A stretch of 50,297 bases of DNA from Sphingobacteriia bacterium 24-36-13 (GCA_002281875.1 NCHN01000020.1:1-50297), one strand, 5' to 3'; positions 8,589 to 17,806 are shown, numbered from the stretch's first letter. The notes: generated by a model not told the origin, from the letters alone. Program-made: numbers and translations.

Positions 8589-10550
8589 TTATTGTTTAGC
8601 TTCTAATTCCATTACTTGTTCAAATAGCTGTTCGTACTCTTTATTAAGGGAACTGATTCTTTCCTTTACTCCCTTATAAGCAATTTCTAACTCTGCAAAT
8701 TGACTCTTATTGGTATAAGTAGCTGGATTACCCATTTCTATTTCAATTTTCTTTTGCTCTTCTTGGGCTTTGCTTAAAGATTCTTCAATTTGACTCAATC
8801 TCTTTTGTTGTTTTTGAAGTTCCTTTTGCAATTCTTTATTAATAGGTTGAGTGTTTTTAACAACTGGGTCTGCTGCTTTTACAGGCTCTTTTTTTATAGC
8901 AGGCTTTATTATTTCTTTACTCTCCCCAATATTCGCCTTACGTTGTTTTTCCATTCGCTCGTTCCAATCAACCCATTCTTGATAAGAGCCTTTAAATTCT
9001 TTTATTTGATGGTCTACAATCTCCCAAATTTTATTGGCAGTTTTAGAAATAAAATAACGATCGTGACTTACTAAAATATAGGAGCCTTCGTACTTATTTA
9101 ATGCTTCGGCTAACAATTCAACTGAATGCATGTCTAAGTGGTTGGTCGGTTCATCCAAAATTAAAAAGTTGCCTCTGCTTACAATAGTTTTAGCCAAAGC
9201 TACTCTGGCTTTTTCACCTCCACTCAAAACCCTTATTTTTTTATCTACGTCTTCGCCACTAAATAAAAATGACCCTAATAGGCTTCTTAGTTCAACATCG
9301 TTTTTCTTGCTGCCACAACCTTGTAATTCTTCCAGAATATTATTAGTCATAGTAAGTGCTTCTAGCTGGTGCTGTGCATAAAAACTTTCTTCTACATTAT
9401 GCCCCCAAACTCTTTCCCCACTGAATTCTTCTGTACCAGCAATCATTCTTAAAAGAGTAGACTTTCCCTTACCGTTGGCACCAATCAATGCAATTTTATC
9501 GCCTCTTTCAATTTCTGCAGATGCATTTTCTACAATAGTAAGATCCCCAAAACTTTTGGTTACTTCTTTTAATGTTACCAATATTTTACCCGGAACTTTT
9601 TCTAATTGGAAATTGATGCGCATATTGGGGCGCTCCAATTGCACGTCTTCAATTTTGTCTAGCTTGTCTAATCTTTTTTGCACACTTTGTGCTTGCGCTG
9701 CTTTACTAGCTTTAGCTTTGAATCTTTCTATGAATCGTTCTTGTTGGCGTATGTAATCTTGTTGATTCTCAAATGCCTTTTGTTGCATTTCAATTCTAAT
9801 TTCCTTCTCTGTTTCATAAAACTCATAGTTGCCAGAATAAATATGTAGTTCTTGTTGGTACAATTCTACTATTTTATTGACCATTCTATTTAAGAAGAAT
9901 TTATCGTGACTCACAATTACCACACTTCCCTTATAATGTATTAGGTATTTTTCTAACCATTCAATAGATGGAAGATCTAAGTGGTTGGTAGGTTCATCCA
10001 TCAACAATACATCTGGTTGTTGTAGAATCATTTTTGCCAATAAAACCCTCATTCTCCAACCTCCACTAAACTGCTTGTATGGTTTCACCAAATCCTCATT
10101 AGAAAAACCTAAACCATGCAATACCTCTTCGGCTTTATGATGAATATTGTACCCATCTAAAACATCCAATTCATGTAAACTATCTGTATACTTAATTAAT
10201 AATTCTTCGTCTTCGGGATTTTTCTCCAATTCAATTCCCAATTGTTCAATCTCTTTTTCTACAGCACGAACCCTCTCAAAAGCCCCTAAAGCTACTTCAG
10301 TGATGTTTTCATTGGTATCAAAACTCAATAAATCTTGGTGCAAATAGCCAATAGTAGTTTCTTTACTTTTTTCAACAGTGCCTTTTGATGGGGTATATTC
10401 ACCCACCAGCACCTTTAATAAGGTTGACTTGCCCGTACCATTGTAGCCCACTAAACCAATTCTATCACCAGGTTGAATATGCCAGGTAGCATCAGCTACA
10501 ATTACTCTTGCACCAAATTCGAATGTTACATTTTGAAATCCAATCAGCAT
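8589..10550 (-). CDS. ABC-F family ATPase
   Basis: Soluble twin-ATPase of the ABC-F group, proteins that act on the ribosome or its assembly rather than in transport. It has 653 residues. NBD1 has Walker A GYNGTGKST at about 35-43, signature FSGGWRMRVLLAK and Walker B VLLMDEPTNHLD. A charged ABC-F linker rich in Gln and Arg follows. NBD2 has Walker A GANGKGKST near 357, signature LSGGEKARVALAK and Walker B FLILDEPTNHLD. The C-terminus (about 560-653) is a Lys/Glu-rich coiled coil as in Uup and YheS. No membrane segments are present. The Uup-versus-YheS subfamily cannot be settled by eye. A TACCTTTG promoter lies at 10572-10579 on this strand. Confidence 0.92.
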   Translation of the reverse strand: MLIGFQNVTFEFGARVIVADATWHIQPGDRIGLVGYNGTGKSTLLKVLVGEYTPSKGTVEKSKETTIGYLHQDLLSFDTNENITEVALGAFERVRAVEKEIEQLGIELEKNPEDEELLIKYTDSLHELDVLDGYNIHHKAEEVLHGLGFSNEDLVKPYKQFSGGWRMRVLLAKMILQQPDVLLMDEPTNHLDLPSIEWLEKYLIHYKGSVVIVSHDKFFLNRMVNKIVELYQQELHIYSGNYEFYETEKEIRIEMQQKAFENQQDYIRQQERFIERFKAKASKAAQAQSVQKRLDKLDKIEDVQLERPNMRINFQLEKVPGKILVTLKEVTKSFGDLTIVENASAEIERGDKIALIGANGKGKSTLLRMIAGTEEFSGERVWGHNVEESFYAQHQLEALTMTNNILEELQGCGSKKNDVELRSLLGSFLFSGEDVDKKIRVLSGGEKARVALAKTIVSRGNFLILDEPTNHLDMHSVELLAEALNKYEGSYILVSHDRYFISKTANKIWEIVDHQIKEFKGSYQEWVDWNERMEKQRKANIGESKEIIKPAIKKEPVKAADPVVKNTQPINKELQKELQKQQKRLSQIEESLSKAQEEQKKIEIEMGNPATYTNKSQFAELEIAYKGVKERISSLNKEYEQLFEQVMELEAKQ

Positions 10551-10571
10551 TGCAGGTCTTTATTTTGCGTG

Positions 10572-10579
10572 CAAAGGTA
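10572..10579 (-). promoter_or_regulatory. ABC-F gene promoter -7 element
   Basis: CAAAGGTA on the plus strand reads TACCTTTG on the minus strand, an exact TAnnTTTG match 22 bases before the ATG at 10550. It lies back to back with the TAATTTTG element of the divergent lipoprotein gene. Confidence 0.6.
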
Positions 10580-10609
10580 ATTGGAATGGGCTCCCAAATG
10601 AAATTGCTT

Positions 10610-10617
10610 TAATTTTG
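10610..10617 (+). promoter_or_regulatory. -7 element for the lipoprotein/TonB receptor pair
   Basis: TAATTTTG matches TAnnTTTG and sits 17 bases before the ATG at 10635, leaving a very short leader. Confidence 0.5.
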
Positions 10618-10634
10618 TTTTAAATTAAGCATAA

Positions 10635-11210
10635 ATGAAAAATTTCGGTTTAGGTCTCTTACTAGTTCTATTTGCTGCTTGTGGCGAAAACCTACTAAAA
10701 GAAGAAAAAGTATCAATTGTATATAACACTACTAGGGTAAGTGCCAATTCAGACGTTTTCAATAGCCAATTCAGTCTTTTCTTAAATAGTTATTTTAATT
10801 TAAAAGATGCATTTATTAAGGAGCAAATAAATGCCATAGATGCTGCTGCAGATAGTGTGTCCAAATTGAGTAAAGCGATACCATTAAAAGAGTTAAAAGC
10901 GGATAGTACACAAAAAACAGCTCAAATACTAATTGAATCCATTAAAGCGGAATTAATTGGATTAAAAGGGGAAACGGATATAGAGGAAAAGCGAAAAGCT
11001 TTCCAAATGTTGGGAGAACAATTATTGGTTTTGATTCAAACAGTACAATACGATCGTCAAATCATATACAATCAATATTGTCCAATGGCCATGGATAATA
11101 ATGGGGCGACTTGGTTAAGTAATAAAGCGGAAATTCAAAACCCATATTTACCTAAAACCATGTTAGAATGTGGGGAAGTAAAAGACACATTAAACTATTT
11201 TGTTAAATAG
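10635..11210 (+). CDS. DUF3347-like lipoprotein
   Basis: A 191-residue predicted lipoprotein: MKNFGLGLLLVLFAAC has a clear lipobox with Cys16. The middle is helical with regularly spaced Leu/Lys. The C-terminal part carries YCPMAM, GATWLSNKAEIQNPY and MLECG, which match the DUF3347 pattern seen in Bacteroidota periplasmic proteins and at the ends of heavy-metal efflux subunits. The Cys/Met-containing segment (YCPMAM...LECG) could bind metal, but this is inference. It lies 41 bases upstream of a TonB-dependent receptor on the same strand, so the two are likely co-transcribed. The actual function is unknown. Confidence 0.72.
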   Translation: MKNFGLGLLLVLFAACGENLLKEEKVSIVYNTTRVSANSDVFNSQFSLFLNSYFNLKDAFIKEQINAIDAAADSVSKLSKAIPLKELKADSTQKTAQILIESIKAELIGLKGETDIEEKRKAFQMLGEQLLVLIQTVQYDRQIIYNQYCPMAMDNNGATWLSNKAEIQNPYLPKTMLECGEVKDTLNYFVK

Positions 11211-11251
11211 GTTTGTAACGAACCATTCAATCATCCATTTGTTTACTTAGT

Positions 11252-13609
11252 ATGAGAAAATGGTATCTGTTTGTTATCCTTTTACACGGAGTATTATTTG
11301 GTTTAGGACAAGAAAAAGTAACCCTAAATGGATATATCAAAGATGGGCTTTCTGGAGAAACGCTTATAGGAGCAAATATTGTTGTAAAGGGCACAGGAAA
11401 AACAGTTACAAGTAATAATTTCGGTTTTTTTTCCATTACATTAAAAAAAGGCAAATACCAATTAACCTGCAGTTATATTGGTTATCAAACTAAGGAATTC
11501 GAACTTGATTTAAATAATAATACCGAACAACTATTACAATTATTACCCAACTCAGCAAGTGTTTTACAAGACGTAACCGTAAGTGCAAGAAGAAGGGACA
11601 ATAATGTGAAGACAGCCCAAATGGGCAAAATGGAATTATCTGTAAATACGGCAAAAGCGTTGCCTGCTTTTTTGGGGGAAGTAGATATTCTCAAAACATT
11701 ACAACTCATGCCTGGTGTTAGAAATGCCGGGGAAGGAAACGCTGGCTTTTATGTGAGGGGAGGTGGTCCAGATCAAAATTTAATTTTATTAGATGATGCA
11801 GTAGTTTACAATACAGGACATCTATTCGGTTTCTTTTCGGTGTTTAATTCAGACGCAATCAAAAATGTAAGTTTAATAAAAGGAGGGATGCCAGCCCAAT
11901 ATGGCGGACGCTTGTCTTCTGTGGTGGATATTGCTATGAAAGAAGGGAATAATAATAAAACACAAATAGATGCTGGTATTGGTTTAATAGCTTCAAGATT
12001 CTCCATTCAAGGACCTATCAAAAGTAAAAAGTCTTCATTTATTATTTCAGCTAGAAGAACTTATATAGATGCAATTACGAAACCATTGATTAGCAAGTCA
12101 AGTGATTTTTATGGTTCAGGATACTATTTCTACGATTTAAATGCTAAAATGAACTTTCAAATTTCAGAGAAAGATCATTTGTATATCAGTGGTTATTTTG
12201 GAAGAGATAAATTCAACTTTAATAATGCTGCTCGATCTTTCAAAACGTTAATTGATTGGGGTAATACTACATCAACAGTAAGGTGGAATCATGTATTCAA
12301 TAAAAAACTATTTTCTAATACAACATTAGTATACAACGATTATCATTTTAATTTAAATGGTGCACAAAACGATTTTAATATCAATCTTTCTTCTGGAATA
12401 AGAGATTTAACAGCCAAAACAGATTTTGATTATTATGCTAGTCCTGAACATAAATTAAAATTTGGCGCTCAATTTACTTTCCATACATTCTTGCCAAATA
12501 TTGTGAGTGGCAATCAAGATAGTGTTGTTTTTACTCCCAATAATGCCAGTAAGAAATTTGCAAGAGAGTGGGCAGTTTATTTGCAAGATGATTGGGAAAT
12601 TAATAGTAAGCTCAAACTGAATCTAGGATTGCGGTACAGTTTATTTCAACAAACAGGACAGTATACCAATTATACAAGAGACAATAATGGCAATAAATTA
12701 GATAGTACTGTTTACGGGTCTGGACAAATAGTGAGACAATATGGAGGATTAGAACCTCGAGCAACATTGCGTTATACGCTCGATGAAACCAGTTCATTAA
12801 AAGCAGGAATTACAAGGAATCTTCAATACATACATTTAGTAACCAATGCTGGTTCTTCATTACCTACAGATCTTTGGGTGCCAAGTACCCTTCGGGTTAA
12901 GCCTCAATTAAGTTGGCAGTATGCAGCAGGGTACTTCAAAAACTTCAATAATGGCATGTTCGAAACTTCCTTAGAAGTGTATTACAAAACAATGGAAAAC
13001 CAGATTGAGTATAGAGAAGGGTACACTCCTTCATTAAAAGATCCGGAGGAAGAATTTGTTTTTGGAAGAGGTTGGAGTTATGGGGCAGAATTATTTATTA
13101 ATAAAGTAAAAGGCAGATTAACGGGTTGGATAGGGTATACCTTGGGTTGGACCTGGCGAAAATTTCCCGATTTAAATCAAGGTGAAAAATATCCAAGTAG
13201 ATACGATAGAAGGCATGACCTTTCAGTTGTTGCTAATTATACTATTAATGATAAATGGAAAATTGCAGGTGTGTTTGTTTATGGAACTGGAAATGCTATA
13301 TCAGTTCCTGAGCGGTTCTATTTTATAGGAGGTGTATTGTCGCAACAATATAGTGGTATCAATGCATATAGAATGCGCGCATATCATAGAATGGATATTG
13401 CAGCAACTTACACTCCTAAGCCAAAGAAAGAGAGAAAGTACACAACCAATTGGGTATTCAGCTTATACAATGCTTATAGCAGGGCAAATCCATACTTTTT
13501 ATATTTTGATCAAGAAGGATCAGCTGCCAATGGAACTTTAAACGTGTCGGCCAAACAAGTTTCTTTGTTCCCGGTTTTACCATCGGTGACGTGGAATCTA
13601 AAATTTTAA
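11252..13609 (+). CDS. TonB-dependent outer-membrane receptor
   Basis: A 785-residue outer-membrane receptor for TonB-driven uptake of an unidentified ligand. It has a signal peptide (MRKWYLFVILLHGVLFGLGQ). A carboxypeptidase-regulatory-like domain covers about residues 24-105 (LNGYIKDGLSGETLIGANIVV). The plug domain is about 112-225, with LMPGVRNAGEGNAGFYVRGG and the GGMPAQYGGRLSSVVDI end motif. A 22-strand-type barrel follows and closes with a C-terminal aromatic (WNLKF). The PGV...VRGG plug pattern is that of Bacteroidota receptors outside the SusC type, and no susD gene follows. The upstream DUF3347-like lipoprotein hints at metal or metallophore uptake, but only by context. The stop codon shares a TTAA with the convergent gene. 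Confidence 0.93.
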   Translation: MRKWYLFVILLHGVLFGLGQEKVTLNGYIKDGLSGETLIGANIVVKGTGKTVTSNNFGFFSITLKKGKYQLTCSYIGYQTKEFELDLNNNTEQLLQLLPNSASVLQDVTVSARRRDNNVKTAQMGKMELSVNTAKALPAFLGEVDILKTLQLMPGVRNAGEGNAGFYVRGGGPDQNLILLDDAVVYNTGHLFGFFSVFNSDAIKNVSLIKGGMPAQYGGRLSSVVDIAMKEGNNNKTQIDAGIGLIASRFSIQGPIKSKKSSFIISARRTYIDAITKPLISKSSDFYGSGYYFYDLNAKMNFQISEKDHLYISGYFGRDKFNFNNAARSFKTLIDWGNTTSTVRWNHVFNKKLFSNTTLVYNDYHFNLNGAQNDFNINLSSGIRDLTAKTDFDYYASPEHKLKFGAQFTFHTFLPNIVSGNQDSVVFTPNNASKKFAREWAVYLQDDWEINSKLKLNLGLRYSLFQQTGQYTNYTRDNNGNKLDSTVYGSGQIVRQYGGLEPRATLRYTLDETSSLKAGITRNLQYIHLVTNAGSSLPTDLWVPSTLRVKPQLSWQYAAGYFKNFNNGMFETSLEVYYKTMENQIEYREGYTPSLKDPEEEFVFGRGWSYGAELFINKVKGRLTGWIGYTLGWTWRKFPDLNQGEKYPSRYDRRHDLSVVANYTINDKWKIAGVFVYGTGNAISVPERFYFIGGVLSQQYSGINAYRMRAYHRMDIAATYTPKPKKERKYTTNWVFSLYNAYSRANPYFLYFDQEGSAANGTLNVSAKQVSLFPVLPSVTWNLKF

Positions 13610-14763
13610 TTCTTTGGAATAAACTCAATAACTACTTTAGCATTCCTGCTTTCATTTGAAGTTAAGAATACTTCATATCTTTTTTTACCAGCTGTAATCA
13701 CCATCAATGCAGTGTTGGGTGGTATCTCGCCAAGGTTCTCAGCAACGATTACTAATTCATGAATATTTTCGTTGGGGCTGCATTTTATTTTTAAAGAAAT
13801 TGGATTGAATGCCAATCTTCCATGTCTAATAATTTGCTTATTATTGTGGAACACACTAATGGTATCATTATCAATAGTTCCATTGTCGAATAAATCTACT
13901 TGTATATTTTCTTCGTCTACTACAATGGTTTTAACCAACTTATTTTCTCTTTCTTGTAATACTTTTGGAACAGGAGTTGCTCTCTTTTCTCTTCCTTGTG
14001 TTTCTTCATGTTCACGTTTAATATAAGGTTGAATAGGCAATTCTTCTACATTAGCATTACTTTGTTCTTTTGTAGATTCTTTGGTTAAGGGTATACTCGG
14101 TTTGGCAGGAGTAGCAAGGGGTTGTTTTTTATTTGGAATAACAATTCCTTTACTAGTTGTTGATGGTTTTGATACAGTGGGCTTTGTTGACTTTTCAGCA
14201 GTATTAGGGTTAGTTGATTTTAAAGACGGGGCAACTGATTTATTATAAAGTGGTTTTTTAGGAGAACTATTTTTCTTTGTTAAAAAAGCTTCCTTTTCAA
14301 AATCCGAATCAGGTACTCTTTCTAAGTAAATTTTTCCATTGCCACAATCACCCTTGTCTTTTATATTAATTGAAATAAATGTGCCTTGTAAAACTTCCAA
14401 TTTGCCCATTTTAGAATAATCTAAATAGCAGGTCATTAAACAGGGTTCGCTCTTATCTCCAATTTTAAGATCAATTAAGCTGTTCTCTTTTAGAATAATT
14501 GTTTTTGATTTTACGTTATAAATACCCTGAAAAGAAGCTTTGCCGTAGAATACAGTACTCTTATAAGAATAGGTGACGCCCTTTATGCCATTATTAGGCT
14601 GCTGGTCAATTTGAATTTCATATTTGTACATTTCTTCTTGAATACCTTCTCTATATAGTCCATTACTAGAACTAAAATAACCTCTCCAAATGCCCGTAAT
14701 TTTTTGAGCAGATGAGCAAAGGGAAAGCATTAAAAAAGCAGACAGGGTAAAAACCAACCTCAT
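13606..14763 (-). CDS. Secreted protein of unknown function
   Basis: A 385-residue predicted periplasmic or exported protein. The signal peptide is MRLVFTLSAFLMLSLCSSAQ. The N-terminal domain (about 20-150) starts ITGIWRGYFSSS, a lipocalin-like or META-like beta strand pattern. A Pro/Ser/Thr/Lys-rich linker occupies about 165-250. The C-terminal domain (about 272-385) reads as a beta-sandwich with VDLFDNGTIDNDTISVF and a later NTALMVITAGKKRYEVFL. This C-terminal module resembles one often seen in secreted Bacteroidota proteins. No catalytic motif is recognised. Its stop overlaps the receptor's stop in a shared TTAA. A TAAATTTG element is only a few bases from the ATG. Confidence 0.75.
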   Translation of the reverse strand: MRLVFTLSAFLMLSLCSSAQKITGIWRGYFSSSNGLYREGIQEEMYKYEIQIDQQPNNGIKGVTYSYKSTVFYGKASFQGIYNVKSKTIILKENSLIDLKIGDKSEPCLMTCYLDYSKMGKLEVLQGTFISINIKDKGDCGNGKIYLERVPDSDFEKEAFLTKKNSSPKKPLYNKSVAPSLKSTNPNTAEKSTKPTVSKPSTTSKGIVIPNKKQPLATPAKPSIPLTKESTKEQSNANVEELPIQPYIKREHEETQGREKRATPVPKVLQERENKLVKTIVVDEENIQVDLFDNGTIDNDTISVFHNNKQIIRHGRLAFNPISLKIKCSPNENIHELVIVAENLGEIPPNTALMVITAGKKRYEVFLTSNESRNAKVVIEFIPKN

Positions 14764-14767
14764 TTTG

Positions 14768-14775
14768 CAAATTTA
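14768..14775 (-). promoter_or_regulatory. -7 element at the start of the 14763 gene
   Basis: CAAATTTA on the plus strand is TAAATTTG on the minus strand. Its downstream end is only 4 bases from the ATG, so transcription from it would give a leaderless or nearly leaderless message. It could be a chance match. Confidence 0.35.
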
Positions 14776-14806
14776 CAAGGTACACATGATAAAAAACAGT
14801 TAAGGT

Positions 14807-14840
14807 TTTGTTCAATACGGCTGCCTATTTGCTACATTTG
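14807..14840 (+). promoter_or_regulatory. thrS operon promoter
   Basis: TTTG at 14807-14810 and TACATTTG at 14833-14840 are separated by 22 bases, fitting the Bacteroidota promoter consensus. The ATG of thrS is 29 bases downstream of the -7 element. Confidence 0.65.
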
Positions 14841-14869
14841 CCATTAGAAATTAAAGATCGAAACAAATT

Positions 14870-16807
14870 ATGATTAGTATTAGTTTTCCGGATGGAGCAA
14901 TACGCCAGTACGAACAAGGAGTGTCGGCAATGGATATTGCAAAATCAATCAGCGAAGGGTTGGCCAGAAAAGTATTGGTTGCAAGTGTAAATAATAAAGT
15001 GGTAGATGCCAGCCTGCCAATAACGGAAGACGCAGCGGTTAAGTTTTTGACATGGGATGATGATGCAGGTAAAAATACTTTTTGGCATTCTTCTGCGCAC
15101 TTAATGGCAGAGGCTGTTGAATCTATTTTTCCTGGTGTAAAATTTTGGGTAGGGCCAGCTTTAGACAAAGGTTTTTACTACGATATTGACTTAGCGGATA
15201 AAAAAATTACTGAAGACGATTTAGTAGCTATTGAGAAAAAAATGGTTGAATTGGCTAAAAAAAATAGCCAATATATTCGAGCGCAAAAAGCAAAAGCAGA
15301 AGCCATTGCTTATTTTACCGAAAAAGGGGATGAATATAAATTAGACTTGTTGGCTAATTTAACTGACGGAGAAATCAGTTTTTATACACAAGGTCAATTT
15401 ACCGATTTATGTAGAGGACCACATATTCCTCATACAGGATTTATAAAGTCAATTAAGTTAACCAGTATAGCTGGCGCTTATTGGAAGGGTGATGAGAAAA
15501 ACAAAATGTTGACTAGAATTTATGGTGTAACATTCCCTACACAAAAAGAGATGGATGAGTATTTGCTTATGTTAGAAGAAGCAAAGAAAAGAGATCATCG
15601 AAAGTTGGGTAGAGAATTGAGTATTTTCACTATGGATGATGATGTTGGTCCTGGTTTGCCTTTATGGATGCCAAATGGAACTGTCATCATTGAAGAGTTA
15701 GAGAAATTAGCAAAAGAAACTGAAGAAGCTGCTGGATACAAGCGAGTTGTAACTCCACATATTGCTAAGGAAAGCATGTATTTAACTAGTGGACATTTAC
15801 CTTATTATGCCGATAGCATGTTTCCCCCAATGGAATTGGATGGAACTAAGTACTATTTAAAAGCAATGAACTGTCCGCATCACCATAAAATTTTTGGAGC
15901 AGAGCCTAAAAGTTACAAGGATTTGCCATACCGAATTGCAGAGTATGGAACTTGTTATAGATATGAGCAAAGTGGTGAGTTGTTTGGATTAATGCGCGTA
16001 AGGTGTTTGCATATGAACGATGCACATATTTATTGCAATAGGGAACAGTTTGCTCAAGAGTTTAAGTCTGTAAACGATATGTACCTTAAATACTTCGGCA
16101 TTTTTGGAGTAGATAAGTACGTAATGCGTTTAAGTTTGCATGATCCCGCCAAATTGGGGCAGAAATATGTGAATGAGCCTGAGCTTTGGAAGGAAACAGA
16201 AGATATGGTTCGCAAAGTGTTAATTGAAACAAATACCCCATTTGTAGAAGTACAAGATGAAGCGGCTTTTTACGGGCCAAAAATTGATGTACAAATCTGG
16301 AGTGCCATTGGTAAGGAATTTACATTGGCAACCAACCAGGTTGATTTCAACTCGGGTAGAAAATTTGAGTTGGCATATACCAATCAGCACAATGAAACAG
16401 AAATCCCTTTAATTATTCACCGTGCACCATTAGGAACACATGAACGTTTTATTGGATTTTTATTGGAACATTATGCGGGTAAGTTCCCGGTTTGGTTGGC
16501 TCCATTGCAAGCTAAAATTTTACCAATTAGTGATAAATTCATGAGCTATGCGCAAGAAGTGTATAAAGCACTAAAGAAAGCGGGTGTAAGAGTGGAAATT
16601 GACGATAGAAGCGAAAAGATTGGTAAAAAAATTAGGGATACCGAGTTGATGAAAGTCCCGTACATGCTGGTTATTGGAGAGAAAGAAATGAATGAAGGTC
16701 AATTAGCCATTCGCAGACAAGGAAAGGGAGATATGGGTACAGTTGCGTTGAATTCATTTATCGAAAGTATTAAAGAAGAAATCCTAGAACGTAAATCCGG
16801 CGATTAG
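14870..16807 (+). CDS. thrS: Threonine-tRNA ligase
   Basis: Class II aminoacyl-tRNA synthetase that charges tRNA-Thr. It has 645 residues, full length. An N-terminal TGS domain covers about 1-62. The editing domain contains HSSAHLMAE (His73 and His77) and later DLCRGPHIPHTG. The catalytic core has motif 2 around YRYEQSGELFGLMRVRCLHMNDAHIYC and motif 3 in GTHERFIGFLLEHYAG. The zinc site is indicated by MNCPHHH near residue 335. The C-terminal anticodon-binding domain begins near 548 (KILPISDKF). It heads the thrS-infC-rpmI-rplT translation cluster found widely in bacteria. No T-box or operator-like structure was recognised in the short leader. Confidence 0.97.
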   Translation: MISISFPDGAIRQYEQGVSAMDIAKSISEGLARKVLVASVNNKVVDASLPITEDAAVKFLTWDDDAGKNTFWHSSAHLMAEAVESIFPGVKFWVGPALDKGFYYDIDLADKKITEDDLVAIEKKMVELAKKNSQYIRAQKAKAEAIAYFTEKGDEYKLDLLANLTDGEISFYTQGQFTDLCRGPHIPHTGFIKSIKLTSIAGAYWKGDEKNKMLTRIYGVTFPTQKEMDEYLLMLEEAKKRDHRKLGRELSIFTMDDDVGPGLPLWMPNGTVIIEELEKLAKETEEAAGYKRVVTPHIAKESMYLTSGHLPYYADSMFPPMELDGTKYYLKAMNCPHHHKIFGAEPKSYKDLPYRIAEYGTCYRYEQSGELFGLMRVRCLHMNDAHIYCNREQFAQEFKSVNDMYLKYFGIFGVDKYVMRLSLHDPAKLGQKYVNEPELWKETEDMVRKVLIETNTPFVEVQDEAAFYGPKIDVQIWSAIGKEFTLATNQVDFNSGRKFELAYTNQHNETEIPLIIHRAPLGTHERFIGFLLEHYAGKFPVWLAPLQAKILPISDKFMSYAQEVYKALKKAGVRVEIDDRSEKIGKKIRDTELMKVPYMLVIGEKEMNEGQLAIRRQGKGDMGTVALNSFIESIKEEILERKSGD

Positions 16808-16856
16808 TAAGGAATATGGTATATCTTTATCAAAATTTTAAACCAAACAAGTTTTA

Positions 16857-17423
16857 ATGGCATTAGCACCAAGAGGAAGATTCAATCCCAGGTTCAACAG
16901 GCAACCCGAGCCTGAGCATCGTATCAACGAAAGAATCCGCGCACTACAGATACGATTAGTAGGAGACAATGTAACAGTTGGAATTTATTCTACACAAGAA
17001 GCGCTTAAAATTGCACAGGAACAAGAATTAGACCTAGTGGAAATTTCTCCAACAGCAGATCCTCCTGTTTGTAAGATAATAGATTATAAGAAGTTCTTAT
17101 ACGAGAAGAAGAAAAAGGAGAAGGAAATGAAAGCCAACTCCAAGCAAAGTGAAATCAAAGAAATTAGATTTACACCTAGTACAGATGACCATGACTTCAA
17201 CTTCAAAGCAAAGCATGCTGAAGGCTTTTTAAAAGATGGAAATAAGGTCAAAGCTTATGTACAATTCAAAGGTAGAGCCATCATGTTCCAAGATAGAGGG
17301 CAATTATTGCTCTTGAAATTTGCTGAAAGATTGGCTGAAGCAGGCACATTAGAAAGTATGCCCAAGTTAGAGGGTAAGCGAATGTTTGCCATTTTTACCC
17401 CAAAAACAGGTAAAAAGAAGTAA
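16857..17423 (+). CDS. infC: Translation initiation factor IF-3
   Basis: Binds the 30S subunit, prevents early 50S joining and checks the start codon. It has 188 residues with a short N-terminal extension (MALAPRGRFNPRFNRQPEPE). The N-domain starts at HRINERIRA and includes EALKIAQEQELDLVEISP. The charged helical linker is YKKFLYEKKKKEKE. The C-domain has IKEIRFTPSTDDHDFNFKAKHAEGFL and ends with LEGKRMFAIFTPK. The start is ATG at 16857; many bacteria use a rare AUU start here for autoregulation, and no such codon is evident. It lies 49 bases after thrS. Confidence 0.96.
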   Translation: MALAPRGRFNPRFNRQPEPEHRINERIRALQIRLVGDNVTVGIYSTQEALKIAQEQELDLVEISPTADPPVCKIIDYKKFLYEKKKKEKEMKANSKQSEIKEIRFTPSTDDHDFNFKAKHAEGFLKDGNKVKAYVQFKGRAIMFQDRGQLLLLKFAERLAEAGTLESMPKLEGKRMFAIFTPKTGKKK

Positions 17424-17427
17424 ATAA

Positions 17428-17458
17428 TTGGACATTTCGTTCCAAATATGTACTTTTG
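17428..17458 (+). promoter_or_regulatory. Internal promoter for rpmI-rplT
   Basis: TTG at 17428-17430 and TACTTTTG at 17451-17458, 20 bases apart, sit just after the infC stop. This would let rpmI-rplT be transcribed apart from thrS-infC. Confidence 0.6.
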
Positions 17459-17462
17459 CAAT

Positions 17463-17544
17463 CCAAAATTTTCCCGTAAGGCCAAAACAAGTTTCCACCC
17501 TGTGGTGGAACGCCAGCAGGGTGTAATCTTTATTAGATTATTAT
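17463..17544 (+). promoter_or_regulatory. rpmI leader with competing hairpins (candidate r-protein leader)
   Basis: The roughly 80-base leader contains a 7-bp hairpin, TTCCACC (17493-17499) with GGTGGAA (17504-17510) around CTGT. It also has a mutually exclusive pairing, CACCCTG (17496-17502) with CAGGGTG (17517-17523). Two alternative folds just ahead of rpmI suggest feedback control of L35-L20, as is known for L20 in other phyla. Assigning it to such a system is inference. It also shares CGTAAGGCCAAA (17475-17486) with the rpmE2 leader. Confidence 0.4.
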
Positions 17545-17745
17545 ATGCCAAAAGTTAAAACAAACTCCAGCGCTAAGAAGCGTTTTAAAGTGACCGGTAC
17601 CGGAGAAATCAGTTTCCAAAAAGCGTTCAAGCGTCACATCCTAACCAAAAAATCTAAAAAGCGCAAGCGTGCTTTAAGACAAAAAGGTATTGTTGGTTCT
17701 ACCAACAAGGATTTCGTTTTACGTTTATTACGCTTGAAAGGCTAA
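17545..17745 (+). CDS. rpmI: 50S ribosomal protein L35
   Basis: Small, very basic large-subunit protein of 66 residues, about the usual 65. It has the family start [20 protein letters not shown], followed by a basic segment [18 protein letters not shown] and [12 protein letters not shown]. It lies between infC and rplT in the conserved order, with its own promoter and structured leader upstream. The stop codon lies inside the palindrome GGCTAATTAGCC (17740-17751). Confidence 0.96.
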   Translation: MPKVKTNSSAKKRFKVTGTGEISFQKAFKRHILTKKSKKRKRALRQKGIVGSTNKDFVLRLLRLKG

Positions 17746-17806
17746 TTAGCCCGCTTAAAAAAACAGATTATTAACCGTTAGCTCCGCTAACTTCAAAACA
17801 TTTACT

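Noticed and set aside
14851-15168. Minus-strand open frame of 105 codons opposite thrS
   Set aside because: It covers the thrS start and TGS domain region; no motif and no promoter on that strand.
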